From Euphorbia lathyris (taxonomy: Eukaryota; Streptophyta; Magnoliopsida; Malpighiales; Euphorbiaceae): DNA of 64,000 bases. Positions 20,101 to 30,502 of the stretch are shown here, piece after piece (positions within the stretch are counted from its first letter, which is position 1; every line of letters begins with the position of its first letter). The notes under the pieces were generated by a model, which did not search any database, had not been told where the DNA came from, and saw only the letters and a list, made by a program, of their open reading frames with translations. The translations under genes and the position numbers were made by a program. The stretch spans positions 49,787,001 through 49,851,000 of the forward strand of contig NC_088916.1 in NCBI RefSeq assembly GCF_963576675.1, written 5' to 3'.

Positions 20101-21295
20101 ATAGTTTTATAATATCTTCGTTCTTCATCATGTGTGTGAATGGTAAATGGTGCACCGTAGTATTCTGATAAATCAGGACGCATGTTGCGTGCAGCAGTAA
20201 TCTTCATGGAAGATTGATGCTTGGTAGTCATGTGTTGGAAAGAGGAAAAAGTCTCTGGAACTTTTTGAAAGGTATGAATAATTGGAGAAGAATATCAGAT
20301 TTTGTCTGAAAGAGATGAAAAGTATTGAAATCAGATCTTCTCTAATTATCTATTACTACTATTAAAGCAGAAACCTCACTTGACATGTGTCACTCTAATA
20401 GCTAATACTTTCTGATGTGTCACTCTGAAGATTTTTTGAATTGTTATTCCACGATTACTTCATTTCCACAAAATCCCCTCAACTGTTCCTCTCCCACTCC
20501 CTTAATCTCCGCCTTCCATCTCTATCAACTCATCTGCTTTTCCGGATTCACTCTCTCTGTACCTATCTTCATCTTCTCTACCCATTTCCTCAACTGCTTC
20601 TATCTCTCTCCGAATTAACTGCTTCTATTCATTTATTTTTGGTAAACAACAATGAGATATTACAGAGAAATGGTTTCTTAATCTCTTCTTATACGGTGAT
20701 AACCCCTTTCAACTGATGGGCATCTTCACTGCTTAGGTCGTCTCAGAGAGTTTATAATTAAGCATGATGCAGGTCATTAGTTCTCATTCTCGATTCCAAA
20801 GGTATTCTATTTCGTATCTAACCGTAGCCTCTACTCTCATTTTTTACGCACCTCCCACTCTCATTTCTATTCAATCACTATCAATCCTTAATTCGTTACA
20901 GTTTGTGCCTATCTGCAGATGATATATTACAGTCGGGAATATGCCAAACATTCTTTATCCAATTATTCTGGTCAGTTTGATTTGTCTTTGTGCGTTTAAC
21001 CAGGGGTTTCAAATTATCCATTTTCATTTGGCTAACAATTTTTTATTCTTTGTGTGTTGGCTGTGCCAGTTTTGATTGAAAGGGGGTTGAGTGTGCTGTT
21101 TGGGTTTTTGAAAGACTCATTTTTTTAGTTTTTAAGGCATGTCTAATGATTTCAGAGTCTGGCAATGAGTTGATGTTGATTATTAAGTCTCAACAGGGTA
21201 CTAATTTTGGCAGGTAATTTTCACTTCAATTTCAACTTTCACCTCAATTTCAGTTTTTGTTTCTTGAGTTAGTGGAGTTGATATTATTTAAGGCA

Positions 21296-21436
21296 AATGT
21301 TTCTTTTTTATCAGAAATTGCTGGAAAATCCAATGTTGTGTGCATTTCCAAGGATATGAGAAATCCTCAGCCCTCAATTGAAGAATTGGAAAGGGCTGAC
21401 TTCATATTTGATCTTACATTTGATGTTGGGAGGTGC
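21296..21436 (+). pseudogene. Captured exon of an unknown gene in the Helitron
   Basis: An open stretch includes SEIAGKSNVVCISKDMRNP followed by QPSIEELERADFIFDLTF. A donor-like GTGCGTAATC follows at about 21433. A conserved-looking acidic and hydrophobic peptide bounded by a splice-like site inside a Helitron suggests a captured exon. I do not recognise the parent gene. Confidence 0.5.
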
Positions 21437-21984
21437 GTAATCTCAGATAGATGATGAAATTGCAGGAGTTCTTTCCTTTTAATCTTTTTCATATCTTTAA
21501 TTATGTTTTTACTCATCATATTTTTATGTTCGCCCTTTTTGTTTGATTAGGTGGCAATTAATATGCATAAAGATGTATATTTGTTTCTGCTTTATTTTTT
21601 ATTTTTTTGCAGTTAGCTAAATGCAAGTAGCTCAACATTTCTGCAGGAGTTAATATTAATATTATCTAATTACCATTACAGGCTTCTATCTTTTCAAGAT
21701 TCCATTATAAAGGTTAGATTCTTGATACCATGATCGAGATCATGCAAGATTTATGTTAGAAACTATTGCAATAGTTCCTTATTTTCGTGTCTGATAATGT
21801 CCGCTTCTTATCAGACATTACCATATTAGATTGATTCTAGGTAATATGATGATTAGATTTACTTTTTTCTCTCATCCTCAATCGATTTCTAACTCGGTGA
21901 CATTTTTCTTTTGATAATCCTTGATTTTACTCTACCGTTTTTGTTATTTGTATAGTTGATCGAAACCATGAGTTTTTTTTTCTC

Positions 21985-22320
21985 AGTCCGCTGTAAAGGG
22001 TATCCTGTTTCAGGACGAATGGCCTTTTGCTTCTCTTCTTTCTCTCTATCCCGATGCCTGGTAGCACTATTGGGTCAGAGCACGTGAAAATTGAAGGCAA
22101 TACTCAAGTTCCTTTTGATTTCTTACTATTTCATTTGTCATTCTTTATTTCACACAAGTTTATTTGTCTACATGGCATTTTGATGGTTTTCTTGATTATA
22201 TTGTTGAGAATGATCTTTAATTTGAAACAGATAAAACAGAAAAGGCAAGAGAAGAATTACTTGATGCATACACGGGAGACGCTAAAATTGGGGTTAGACC
22301 TCTTCAATTAAAGTTTTGTC
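21985..22320 (+). pseudogene. Two further captured exon-like fragments in the Helitron
   Basis: After a TTTTTCTCAG acceptor-like site, one frame reads SAVKGILFQDEWPFASLLSL then YPDAW before a stop. A second piece after AAACAG near 22231 reads KTEKAREELLDAYTGDAKIG. They could be consecutive exons of one captured gene. The parent gene is not recognised, and stops show they are not functional here. Confidence 0.4.
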
Positions 22321-22477
22321 CTTTTATATTAAACCTGATTATTAAGTTTCCCGTTGTTCTGGCTATTCAAATTCTGTTTTACTAGATATGTAGCTTGGAT
22401 TTATATTTAGAATACATTTTAGATATTTCTGAAAAAAATAGTTTAGAGGTAAGGTATTTTTGGAGATTGTCAAATTC

Positions 22478-22632
22478 ACTGCATGTTTAGAGGCAAGGTA
22501 TTTTCTGCCCTTTTTTGGTTTCTGAGACCAACATTGAGTCCTTAGTGTATCAACTTCACTGCATGTTTACAGGCTTGGTATTTTCTGCCATTTATTGGTT
22601 TGTGGACCAACATTGAGTGCTTAGTGTATTAT
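22478..22632. repeat. Tandem pair of about 80-bp units in the Helitron
   Basis: The unit CACTGCATGTTTAGAGGC, then GGTATTTTCTGCC and CCAACATTGAGTCCTTAGTG, is repeated once with about 85% identity by eye. A third partial copy of the start lies just upstream at about 22441. It is non-coding. Confidence 0.65.
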
Positions 22633-23137
22633 TTCAATAAACAAAATTGAACTGAACCTGGTCTCCTGTCATGTTAGGCAAGCTCTTGAGCAGCCACTCA
22701 ACTACACCAGAAATTACCCGTCTGTTCTGTTAGATAATTTTCTTTCTGTGGGGTTGCAGAGGTTTCAGTTGGTTTCTAAATTATGGAGACTATATGTCCA
22801 AAAAATTTAAAGTAAATATACACTTCTTTTTACTAACATTCAATTTCCCCCTTTTTCTTTGTATTTTCAGCTGCTGTTCATTTATTAACCGTATTTATGG
22901 TTGTTCTCACCTGCTGAACTCTGCGTCTTCGGAGATAATTAGATTGCAACACAAACCTTAGAAAAGACAGTTTTTTTTAGAAAGAAAAGACAGATCTTCT
23001 ATGCAGAGACATTATTGAATTTCCTATTTTCACAGGTTTTCCTGATTTCCTGTTGTATCTTTATTGGTTCAGTTCCTTTTTTTCATTTTATTCTCTAATG
23101 CTTTTTGTTCTTTAAAAAGTTGTGCAAAGTTTTATAA

Positions 23138-23490
23138 GGGATAAAGTATCAAAATAGGCGTATGGTTTTTGGGATGTATGAATTTGGCTCCAGTTACAAA
23201 ATAGCACAAATATATGCCTAGCTTTTTAAAAAGATATCAATTTAGGCTCCACTTACTAGCCTTTAAAAAAGATATCAATTTAGGCCTCAGTAACGGAACG
23301 AGACACATCATTGATATCAATTGTACGTGAAGGGAGAAATCAGAACTTAACGGAATAGTAGAAATGCCGTGTCTAATTCGTTATTGATGCCTAAATTGGT
23401 AACGTTAAGCCTATATTAGTGTTATTTTGTACGTAAAGCCTAAATTCATACTTCTCCAAAAACCACATGCCTATTTTGGTACATTATCCC
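23138..23490. mobile_element. MITE, family A copy 1 (GGGATAA ends)
   Basis: It begins GGGATAAAGTATCAAAATAG and ends with the inverted CTATTTTGGTACATTATCCC. Long arms also pair GTATGAATTTGGCTCCA with TAAATTCATACTTC. An identical layout occurs at 24856-25182, so this is a family. The flanks TTTTATAA and TTTTATTA are similar but not exact duplicates. Confidence 0.8.
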
Positions 23491-23921
23491 TTTTATTAAT
23501 TGTTGATTACAGTGTAATGAACTAATTTATACGTCCATATTTCTAAGGATGCCATATCTTTTTATTGAATTTGGAGCTAAATGGAAGCAACTATAAAGCT
23601 GAACTCAAAGATGGTAAAGGAAAAATTGTATTTAAAAGAAGGCAGTGCAAAATATCACCATTTCATTGAAGAGGTATTCTTCTTCACTCTCATTGCTTGA
23701 CAATTTGGACACAAAATTCTTCATTGCTACCATCCTCAATTCTCTGAGCAATGGAAATTCAATTGAATAATGATAAGTGAATTTTACAATTGAAACTAAC
23801 ATCATACAATTTTTACAAATATTTCAGTCACTTAGCATATTATCGTCCATAAATTGGATTGAGTTCATAATTTTTTGGTCCAGATCATTACTCCTTACTC
23901 CTGTCTAATTGATTTGTTATA

Positions 23922-24185
23922 TAGAGCTGGAAAATTATCAGAAGCAAAGTGTGTGATGTAAGAAATGCCTTGTGAGCCTGCAGAATACATGGAAACATCC
24001 ATCTCGGTGTTCAAGCTACTGAACGACTTTTCGAGCTAAAGCCACATCATGATGGAACCTATATACAGTTGTCAACATGTATGCTGCAGCAGGTCGATGG
24101 GATGATGTGGTGAAAGCGCGAAAGTTATCGAGGGGTGAAGAAGGAGCCTGGTTATAGTTGGATTGAGGTTGAAAGCATCTATTAT
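23922..24185 (+). pseudogene. Captured PPR protein C-terminus (E-domain fragment)
   Basis: Plant pentatricopeptide-repeat proteins edit and process organelle RNA. Pieces in different frames read RAGKLSEAKCVM, GNIHLGVQATERLFELKPHH, MYAAAGRWDDVVKARKL and VKKEPGYSWIEVES, in the order expected at the end of an E-class PPR protein. At least one stop, one internal deletion and two frame changes break it. It lies inside the Helitron, so it is a captured, decayed gene fragment. The parental locus is not in the window. Confidence 0.85.
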
Positions 24186-24855
24186 ATCTATGAAGGCTGG
24201 AAATAAAAATGACACTTGGAAACTCAGAGTTGGATGTTATAATTTTTCAAATGCTTCTCTTTTTAGAATTGATATACAATGAACCTATAATATGCTTTAA
24301 TCATTGCAAGAATATGAAATATATAGTGATTTGGTAATTTTCTGGTCATAATCATTTGATTGGTTTTGGTTTCCTTTACTAACTGGAGTTTGTACAAATC
24401 CTGCCCAAAAATGGGCTTTATTCAAACAATTATAATCTAGAAAATGGGCACTTCAGAATTAAGGATTCAACTTATTATAGTTAAGGGACAACAAAACATG
24501 AAGTTACTTGATTTGCTACTCTCAAATTGGATATTCATATTTTTATTTGATTGGAACTTAGGGCAGCAAGTTGTTTAGATAGAATATCAATTGGTAGCGG
24601 AACAACGAGATTTCAATTATTGGAAAATTTGAATCCATGATTAATTGTAGATGATAATTACACGGACAAAGTAAAAAGTGGAAATGAAAGAATTGAAGCT
24701 GCAATTACAACACAAATGCTACCAGCCATGATTGGTTTGAACCAATGAAGGTCTTCTGGAATTTGGTTCGTGCATATATAGCAATACAATCTTTCATACT
24801 CAATTGCAATCTCATTCTAATCTTGAAGATCTACACACATACCCAATAAATATTT

Positions 24856-25182
24856 GGGATAATGTACCAAAATAAGTCTATGGATTTTAGGGTAGTATCA
24901 ATTTAGGCTCAACGTACAAAATAGAATCAATATAGGTTTAACAATTTAAGTCAAGGTAACAGAACGAGACACGTAATATCTTACTCTGTTAAGTTCTGCC
25001 AATTGTACGTGGAGGGAGAAATAAAAACTTAACGGAGTAATAGGAATGACGTGTCCAATCCGAATCGAGACCTAAATTGGTATTTTTTTTAAACGTTAAG
25101 CCTATATTGATGTTATTTTGTACGTGGAGCCTAAATTGATACTTCTCCAAAAATCATAGACTTATTTTAATACCTTATCCCC
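24856..25182. mobile_element. MITE, family A copy 2 with exact 9-bp TSD
   Basis: The same family as 23138-23490: GGGATAATGTACCAAAATAA at the left, inverted TTATTTTAATACCTTATCCC at the right. TAAATATTT occurs immediately on both sides (24847-24855 and 25183-25191). A 9-bp TSD indicates mobilisation by a MULE-type transposase. Confidence 0.85.
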
Positions 25183-25576
25183 TAAATATTTTAGACAACT
25201 TCACAACAATAATTTGTAATTAACTTATATATCTTAAACATAATTGATGTTTCGAAACTTTGATATAACAGTCAAATCAGTCTTTTCAATTTTTTTGTAA
25301 CAAAAGTCTAAACTTAATATTGCTTAGAAATGTTAAAGTTAAATTTGGATCATTTTATACGGTAGGTCAAATTTGGCTCTTATCACTTTCTTTTGAGAAA
25401 ATAATACCATGGTTATTAAGAAGTTATTGAAAAATAATAACTTAATTTCACTCAATTGTTGGGGTAAAATTGTATATTTTTAGAAAGTATAAGTAAATTG
25501 ATCCTGACTAAACTACACTTTTAATGTAATTATATATTTTACATTTTTTCATCATGAATTACAATTTTTTTTTTTT

Positions 25577-25812
25577 AATTGTGAAGTTATTTGTGAACAA
25601 TAGTGAAGTTATTTGTGAACAATAGCAGCATCGGATTATCTTTTCATATATTAGTTAGATTTCCTAATTTTTTGGACTTTGAAAGACTTCCCACTTAATC
25701 AATCTAATAGGAAAAGATGGATGTGCATCGGATTAACTTTTCATATATTAGTTAGATTTCCTAATTTTTTTGGACTTTCAAAGACTTCCCACTTAATTAG
25801 CTAATAGGAAAA
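25577..25812. repeat. Tandem duplication in the Helitron
   Basis: A short unit, GTGAAGTTATTTGTGAACAA, is doubled at 25583-25625. A longer unit of about 95 bp, starting GCATCGGATTA and including GACTTCCCACTTAAT, is doubled at 25628-25812. The copies differ at only a few positions, so the duplication is fairly recent. Confidence 0.75.
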
Positions 25813-25843
25813 TATTAATTTTATTAAAACAAAATGTAAAAAG

Positions 25844-26303
25844 CATTATTAGGCTCCTGAGGATTTATTTTTTGCTTCATTAAGCTCTTGATTTTTTTAG
25901 ATACATTCAGTCCCTGATCATTTATTTTTGGTCTCATTAAGCTCTTGATGACCAAACAAATAATTTTGAACATAAAATTCGGTTAACAGACTGTTATTCA
26001 TTACACCTACATTCGAAATTTATACTTTTTCACTGTTAGAAAGCAATTTTGGATGTGTAATTTGCTTATAGAAAAACTGTAAAAACGTTAATTTAAAATG
26101 TAAAAAATATTTTTTTTAATAATTTCAAATACAGGTGAAGTTAATAACGTATTTTTAACCGAATTAGATGTTCAAAACTTACTAATTTGGTCATCAGTGG
26201 CTTAATGAAATCAAAAATAAATAATCAAGGGTGTAATGTATCCAAATAAAAGATCAATGACTTAATGAACCAAAAAATAAAATATCAGGAGCCTAATGAT
26301 ATT
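25844..26303. mobile_element. MITE nested near the Helitron 3' end
   Basis: The left arm CATTATTAGGCTCCTGA, then TTTATTTTTTGCTTCATTAA, is mirrored by TTAATGAACCAAAAAATAAA and TCAGGAGCCTAATGAT. The arms exceed 150 bp. It ends only about 45 bp before the Helitron terminus. Confidence 0.75.
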
Positions 26304-26499
26304 TTTTGCCTAAATAAAATTCGTGCATTGCACGAGTCTACAGCTAGTTTATAATGATGTTTAGGACGAATTAAAGTGTCTGTTGGTGGCGAAAATGTGC
26401 AAATTCACACCATTTGAACATGAAGAAACTTAATTTTTCAAAACTTTCAGCAATGGTGCATGAACTGAAGAAGAAAGAAGAGATACATGTCTGATATAC

Positions 26500-26830
26500 G
26501 CCTATGTCACGACCGTGAATGGTGATTCTCGGTCGCGACAATTTTTTTTTTAAGCTTCGCTGAAGTTACCGAGAATTTCGATTCTCGGTAAGTTCAGAAA
26601 TTTTGTTTTTCTCTTCCTTTCCCTTGAAATTTTGAAATCCTGAATTCTCAACCGAGAATTCACATTCTCAGTAAGTTCAGAAATTTATAAGGCGGAGAAA
26701 GTAAAATTCTCAACTGAGAATTCACATTCTCAGTAAGTTCATAAATTTTCCTATTCTATTCCTGAAAACCTAAACTTAAAATTTCAACTGAGATTTCTGG
26801 ATTCTCAACTGAGATTCCTATAATTTCACT
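26500..26830. repeat. Cluster of CCGAGAATT hairpin units
   Basis: Units of the type ACCGAGAATT-spacer-ATTCTCGGT recur at about 26506, 26566, 26646 and 26705, grading to ACTGAGATTT near 26785. The same unit appears at 18702-18730 and in both LTRs. Each unit can form a short hairpin. Confidence 0.7.
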
Positions 26831-27016
26831 AAACACAATAAAATTTTCTGCAAAATATTTAGAAACATGACTTTAAAGAATTTTTATTGAATAAAACTTG
26901 TTTATACACAAATCAAAACTTATGAAATAAAACAAAAATAAATTAAACTAAAAACAAATAAACATAAAAATTATGAACAAGGGATAAGAAGAATGAAGAT
27001 CTAAACGTAAAAACTA

Positions 27017-27082
27017 AGCTCCAATTCAAGCAATTGAATTTGTGAACAAGTGTTCACAAATTCAATTGCTTGAATTGGAGCT
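27017..27082. repeat. 66-bp near-perfect palindrome
   Basis: AGCTCCAATTCAAGCAATTG begins a 32-base arm that is repeated exactly in inverted form ending CAATTGCTTGAATTGGAGCT, with only a 2-base centre. It lies in the 5' untranslated part of the LTR element, about 0.85 kb from the primer-binding site. It could form a cruciform in DNA or a long hairpin in the element RNA. Confidence 0.9.
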
Positions 27083-27900
27083 CATTCATATTCAAAATAT
27101 TTTTATCAACTAAATATGGCCTTGTTCATTTTAACTTACCTGGAAATAATTTCAATTTGGAATCAAAAAGTAGAACTGTATCCCAAACTTTGAAATTATA
27201 CTTTTTTTTCGTTTTTTTAAGCGCTTTTTTTAGCGTTTTCTCAATTTAAGGATCTAGTGATTTCGGTTGAATGTCCGAACTTCTGGTCCAGGCCTCGAAC
27301 AAAAACTACGCACATGAACTGAAACTTTCAAAACTACATTAAAAGTATACAACTCCTTCCTGGCGGATAAGGTAATTTCATCCTACTTCTGATATATCTT
27401 TCTTTGATTAGCTATTTCTTAGAGAGATAAATGTAGGTGTTTGTAAGGAAATGATAAAAAGGGAAATTATTTGGGTTTAGTGTAGGAATTGAATAAATTT
27501 CTTAACAAAGAGATATGATGTTTTGGTGAAGGATTGAGTGTATAGAAAAGAGGTAAAGGTGTTTGGGAAGAGGTAAATTTTTTGGAAAAATCATCTGTCA
27601 CGTCTGACATCCTGTTTCATAAAATTTTCTTTTCCTTCTGATGTATCTGCTAGCCAAATTTCTTTTCTACAGACTCCTTCTGTGAATTTCATTGATAATC
27701 AAATCTCCAGGTTATCTTTGAAAAAACTTGAATTTTTTATCTGCAAACATCTAATTGCAAACGTTAAATAACAACGAGGATTTAGTCCTAGTGACCATCC
27801 TCAAAATAAAAAACTATAAAAAAATAAATAAATACATATATTATAAACCAAGGTTCGAAATAAAACACGAAAAACATAAATTTTTGTTAAAAATTTTGGC

Positions 27901-27920
27901 GTTCCCCGGCAACGGCGCCA
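27901..27920 (-). other. Primer-binding site of the 14324-29431 element
   Basis: The minus strand reads TGGCGCCGTTGCCGGGGA, six bases inside the 5' LTR edge. This is the primer site used by many plant Tat/Athila-type Ty3 elements. It fixes the element direction as right to left. Confidence 0.85.
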
Positions 27921-27926
27921 AAAACT

Positions 27927-29431
27927 TGTTGAGCGATTTCCGCAAGTGCATGGTATACGCTTGTAGTAATAAAAGATATTGATCCCACAGGGAACGTTTT
28001 TTTACAAAAACTTATTTTGAATCAGTTAGATTTACTTTTAAGGTTTATAATATGTAAAATCGTTTAATTGGATTTGGTTTTGAAATTGCTAGAATAAGAG
28101 TTAGATTAGAGTATAACAAATGTTAGAAAATACTTTTGATTTAGGAATGAATTTACAAAACAGGAACGTTTAGTTCTTTAGAAAAGTAAACAAATGTATT
28201 CGTTTGCATTAAGCAAAGAAAACAACTTTAAACTTTGTATAAATTAAAACAATGAAATAAATGACGGAACCTCTAATTTTAGGGCTTTGAACTGTAGTCA
28301 ATCCTCCTACGGTCGGGTAAGATCGCTACCTTAATCAAATTAATACTCTACTGATGATATTAATTTGTTAAGTGTTCAACAAAGTTTCCTTGTAAAGATT
28401 TTGAATTTAACTACGTTTTAATGAAAACACCAGCATCCACTTCGGATCCTTTACCAAAGTGCTGCATAAAAATTTATCGAATAGAACGGACTTTATTAGA
28501 TGAAATATAAATTTGATACAAGTTTACAGAGAACAAGGAGCATGAAAACATTCGATGACTTGCAAGTGAACGGGTTGTCAATCCTTTCCTTGGGTTTCGT
28601 TAGAGTTTGTCAGACTCAGGGCAGATCCTCTACTCAATCTTCTCGTTGTAACTTCGTAATAGGGATACGGTCGGCCTCTACCAAAATGTAAACTAATATG
28701 AACAAATCTAAACGCTACTGTGTTTGTTATTATTGAATAAACAATGTGTGTACACCATAATGCTTTTTACAGAATCGAACTTCTAATCTCTAACTCAGAT
28801 GCATAACTCTTGCACTAATCTTAAAATCTAACTCTCTCATTATTTTTCTATATCTCCAACTCTCCATCAACTCTTTATTTATAGATGTTGAAGAGTCGTG
28901 ATTGAAGTGTCGTGTCCGTTGTGGAGAGTCGTGTCCGCTGCGAAGAGATGTTTCTATCCACCCGAACGAACACGTTTATTGGATTTTAAACATGTGTTTG
29001 TTGTGCTGCAAAGGCTGCTGATCTTATCGAAAATAATCAATTCTCGGCCGAGAATGGGGAAGTGATTTTTTGGTCTTCGGAACAAAGGAAGAAGATGTTG
29101 GACGACGCGTGTCGCGACCGAGAATTTGGGATTCTCGGTCGCGGTCCACAAATTCTCTACCGAGAATTTGGCATTTTTCTCTGTTTCTGACTTCGTCTTT
29201 GTCCTCGTTTTGGTGTAATTGATCTTCGTCGTTTTTGACTCATTTTGTAGGGTTTTTATTCTGTTTTTAACCTCTTTCGTTCCTATTTGGATTTTACCAA
29301 ATATTTAGGTACCTTGCAAGAAAGAAACATATTCGAACGTAAAAGTATTCTAAACAGATATAAAAAGTACGATTTCGAAGCAAAACTGATGTAAGTATTA
29401 ATGATATTTTTGGTATATTTTGGGCTTAACA
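27927..29431 (-). repeat. Right (5') LTR, 1505 bp
   Basis: The partner of 14324-15848, beginning TGTTGAGCGATTTCCGC and ending GGGCTTAACA on the plus strand. Compared with the other LTR it lacks about 20 bp near 29158. The TSD ATGAC follows directly at 29432-29436. Confidence 0.9.
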
Positions 29432-29436
29432 ATGAC

Positions 29437-29577
29437 TCAAGATTTTAGTACATTTGATAGATTAGTAACCGGTCAACGTGAGTTTGAACATTTTTAATTA
29501 AAAATTGAGAGTATTGACCAGTCATACGCGATTTTGACCATGTTAATTAAGTGTATGATGAGCCTCAATGTTTAGTG
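29437..29577. repeat. Foldback element, middle part
   Basis: A continuation of the foldback interrupted at 14323. Its last about 57 bases (GTCATACGCGATTTTGACC through CAATGTTTAGT) are present again, with two differences seen, at 38054-38110 on the far side of the pararetrovirus. Confidence 0.65.
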
Positions 29578-29584
29578 AGACCCA

Positions 29585-30062
29585 AGACAATACCAAGATA
29601 GAAATTCAGAGATCTTACAAAACTTAACTTGTCCTAAATTACAAGATTTTAGGTGGTATAAAGATTTATTTTTAACCAAAATAATGTCTATAGAAGATTG
29701 TAATAATGCTTATTGGAAAGAAATGTTTATTGCAGGATTACCCAAATTATTTGCAGAAATAATCCGAACTAAATTAAAAGCTGATTATAATGGAATGGTT
29801 CCTTATCAAGAGTTAACCTCTAGACAGTTAATAAATTATATTAATAATGAAGGCTTAGCCATTTGTACAGATTTAAAACTTAGGGCCAAATTAAAAAAGG
29901 AGAGTATGCTAGGAAGGAAGGGAGGAATTAGGTTCATTCTGCCAACAATATGGTTATGAACAAGAGTTAAGTTATTATTTGTCCATAGGTTAACTCTTGA
30001 TAAGGAACCATTCCATTATAATTAGCTTTTAATTTAGTTCAGATTCTTTCTGCAAATAATTT
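29585..30062 (+). pseudogene. Inverted fragment of the pararetroviral coat-protein region
   Basis: The plus strand at about 29585-29964 carries the same coat-region segment found in minus orientation at 35520-35920 (shared words: NLTCPKLQDF, LPKLFAEI, INNEGLAICTDLKLRAKLKK). From about 29977 to 30062 the orientation switches to minus (TGTCCATAGGTTAACTCTTG), giving a mosaic. It is broken and non-functional. Confidence 0.75.
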
Positions 30063-30267
30063 GGGTAATTATTAAAATTCATAATAATGTTATATTAGTT
30101 TGAAAATATTATATTAAATAATAGAGAAATGATAATAAACAATGTACTTTCTTTTATTTATTATATACAAATATAGAATATTGGTATACATATATTACAC
30201 AATTTCATTATAAATATATTAATTATTTTTTATGATTAAGGGTAAATTTGTATTTTTAAATGTAAAA

Positions 30268-30478
30268 ATAATCAGCTTTTAATTTAGTTCGGATTCTGTT
30301 CAATCTTTTCTTATGTCTAGCTGATGGAGCACTTATTTGTTCATAACCATATTGTTGGCAGAATGAACCTAATTCCTTCCTTCCTAGCATACTCTCCTTT
30401 TTTAATTTGGCTCTAAGTTTTAAATCTGTACAAATGGCTAAGCCTTCATTATTAATATAATTTATTAACTGTTACCAA
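30268..30478 (-). pseudogene. Second short coat/zinc-knuckle fragment of the pararetrovirus
   Basis: This minus-strand piece carries CATAACCATATTGTTGGCAG and the AAATTAAAAAAGGAGAG segment also present in 29803-29965 and 35520-35610. It is closer to the inverted copy at 29803-29965 than to the main copy, so these two pieces probably share one origin. It ends abruptly near 30478. Confidence 0.65.
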
Positions 30479-30502
30479 AAGTTATATTGAGATGATCGTT
30501 TT

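Larger units (their letters stand above)
20349..26348 (+). mobile_element. 6.0-kb non-autonomous Helitron
   Basis: The 5' end is TCTATTACTACTATTAAAGC. The 3' end has a short hairpin (TCGTGCATTGCACGA) followed 12 bases later by the terminal CTAGT. The element lies between an A (20348) and a T (26349), as Helitrons do, with no target duplication. No Rep/helicase gene is present. It carries a PPR gene fragment (23922-24185), exon-like pieces of unknown genes (21300-21440, 21980-22320) and three MITEs. It is inserted in the 14324-29431 LTR element and so is younger than it. Confidence 0.88.
14324..29431 (-). mobile_element. 15.1-kb LTR retrotransposon without visible gag-pol (LARD-like)
   Basis: Two LTRs in direct orientation bound the element, flanked by the exact 5-bp TSD ATGAC (14319-14323 and 29432-29436). 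A primer-binding site (27903-27920) and a polypurine tract (15849-15862) place the element on the minus strand, so the right LTR is the 5' LTR. Removing the nested Helitron leaves about 9.1 kb. No protease, reverse transcriptase, RNase H or integrase frame is seen. Two short minus-strand frames near the 3' end (17214-17471 and 18130-18628) have no clear assignment. The primer site type is typical of Tat/Athila-group Ty3 elements, so it is probably a non-autonomous relative. Confidence 0.85.

Noticed and set aside
21257..21454. Intact gene in the Helitron
   Set aside because: Only one exon-like block with a donor-like end; no start context or continuation, so treated as a captured fragment.
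15510..29160. CCGAGAATT repeats considered as a CRISPR-like or satellite array
   Set aside because: Spacing is irregular, spacers are not uniform, and this is eukaryotic transposon DNA; they are dispersed hairpin units.
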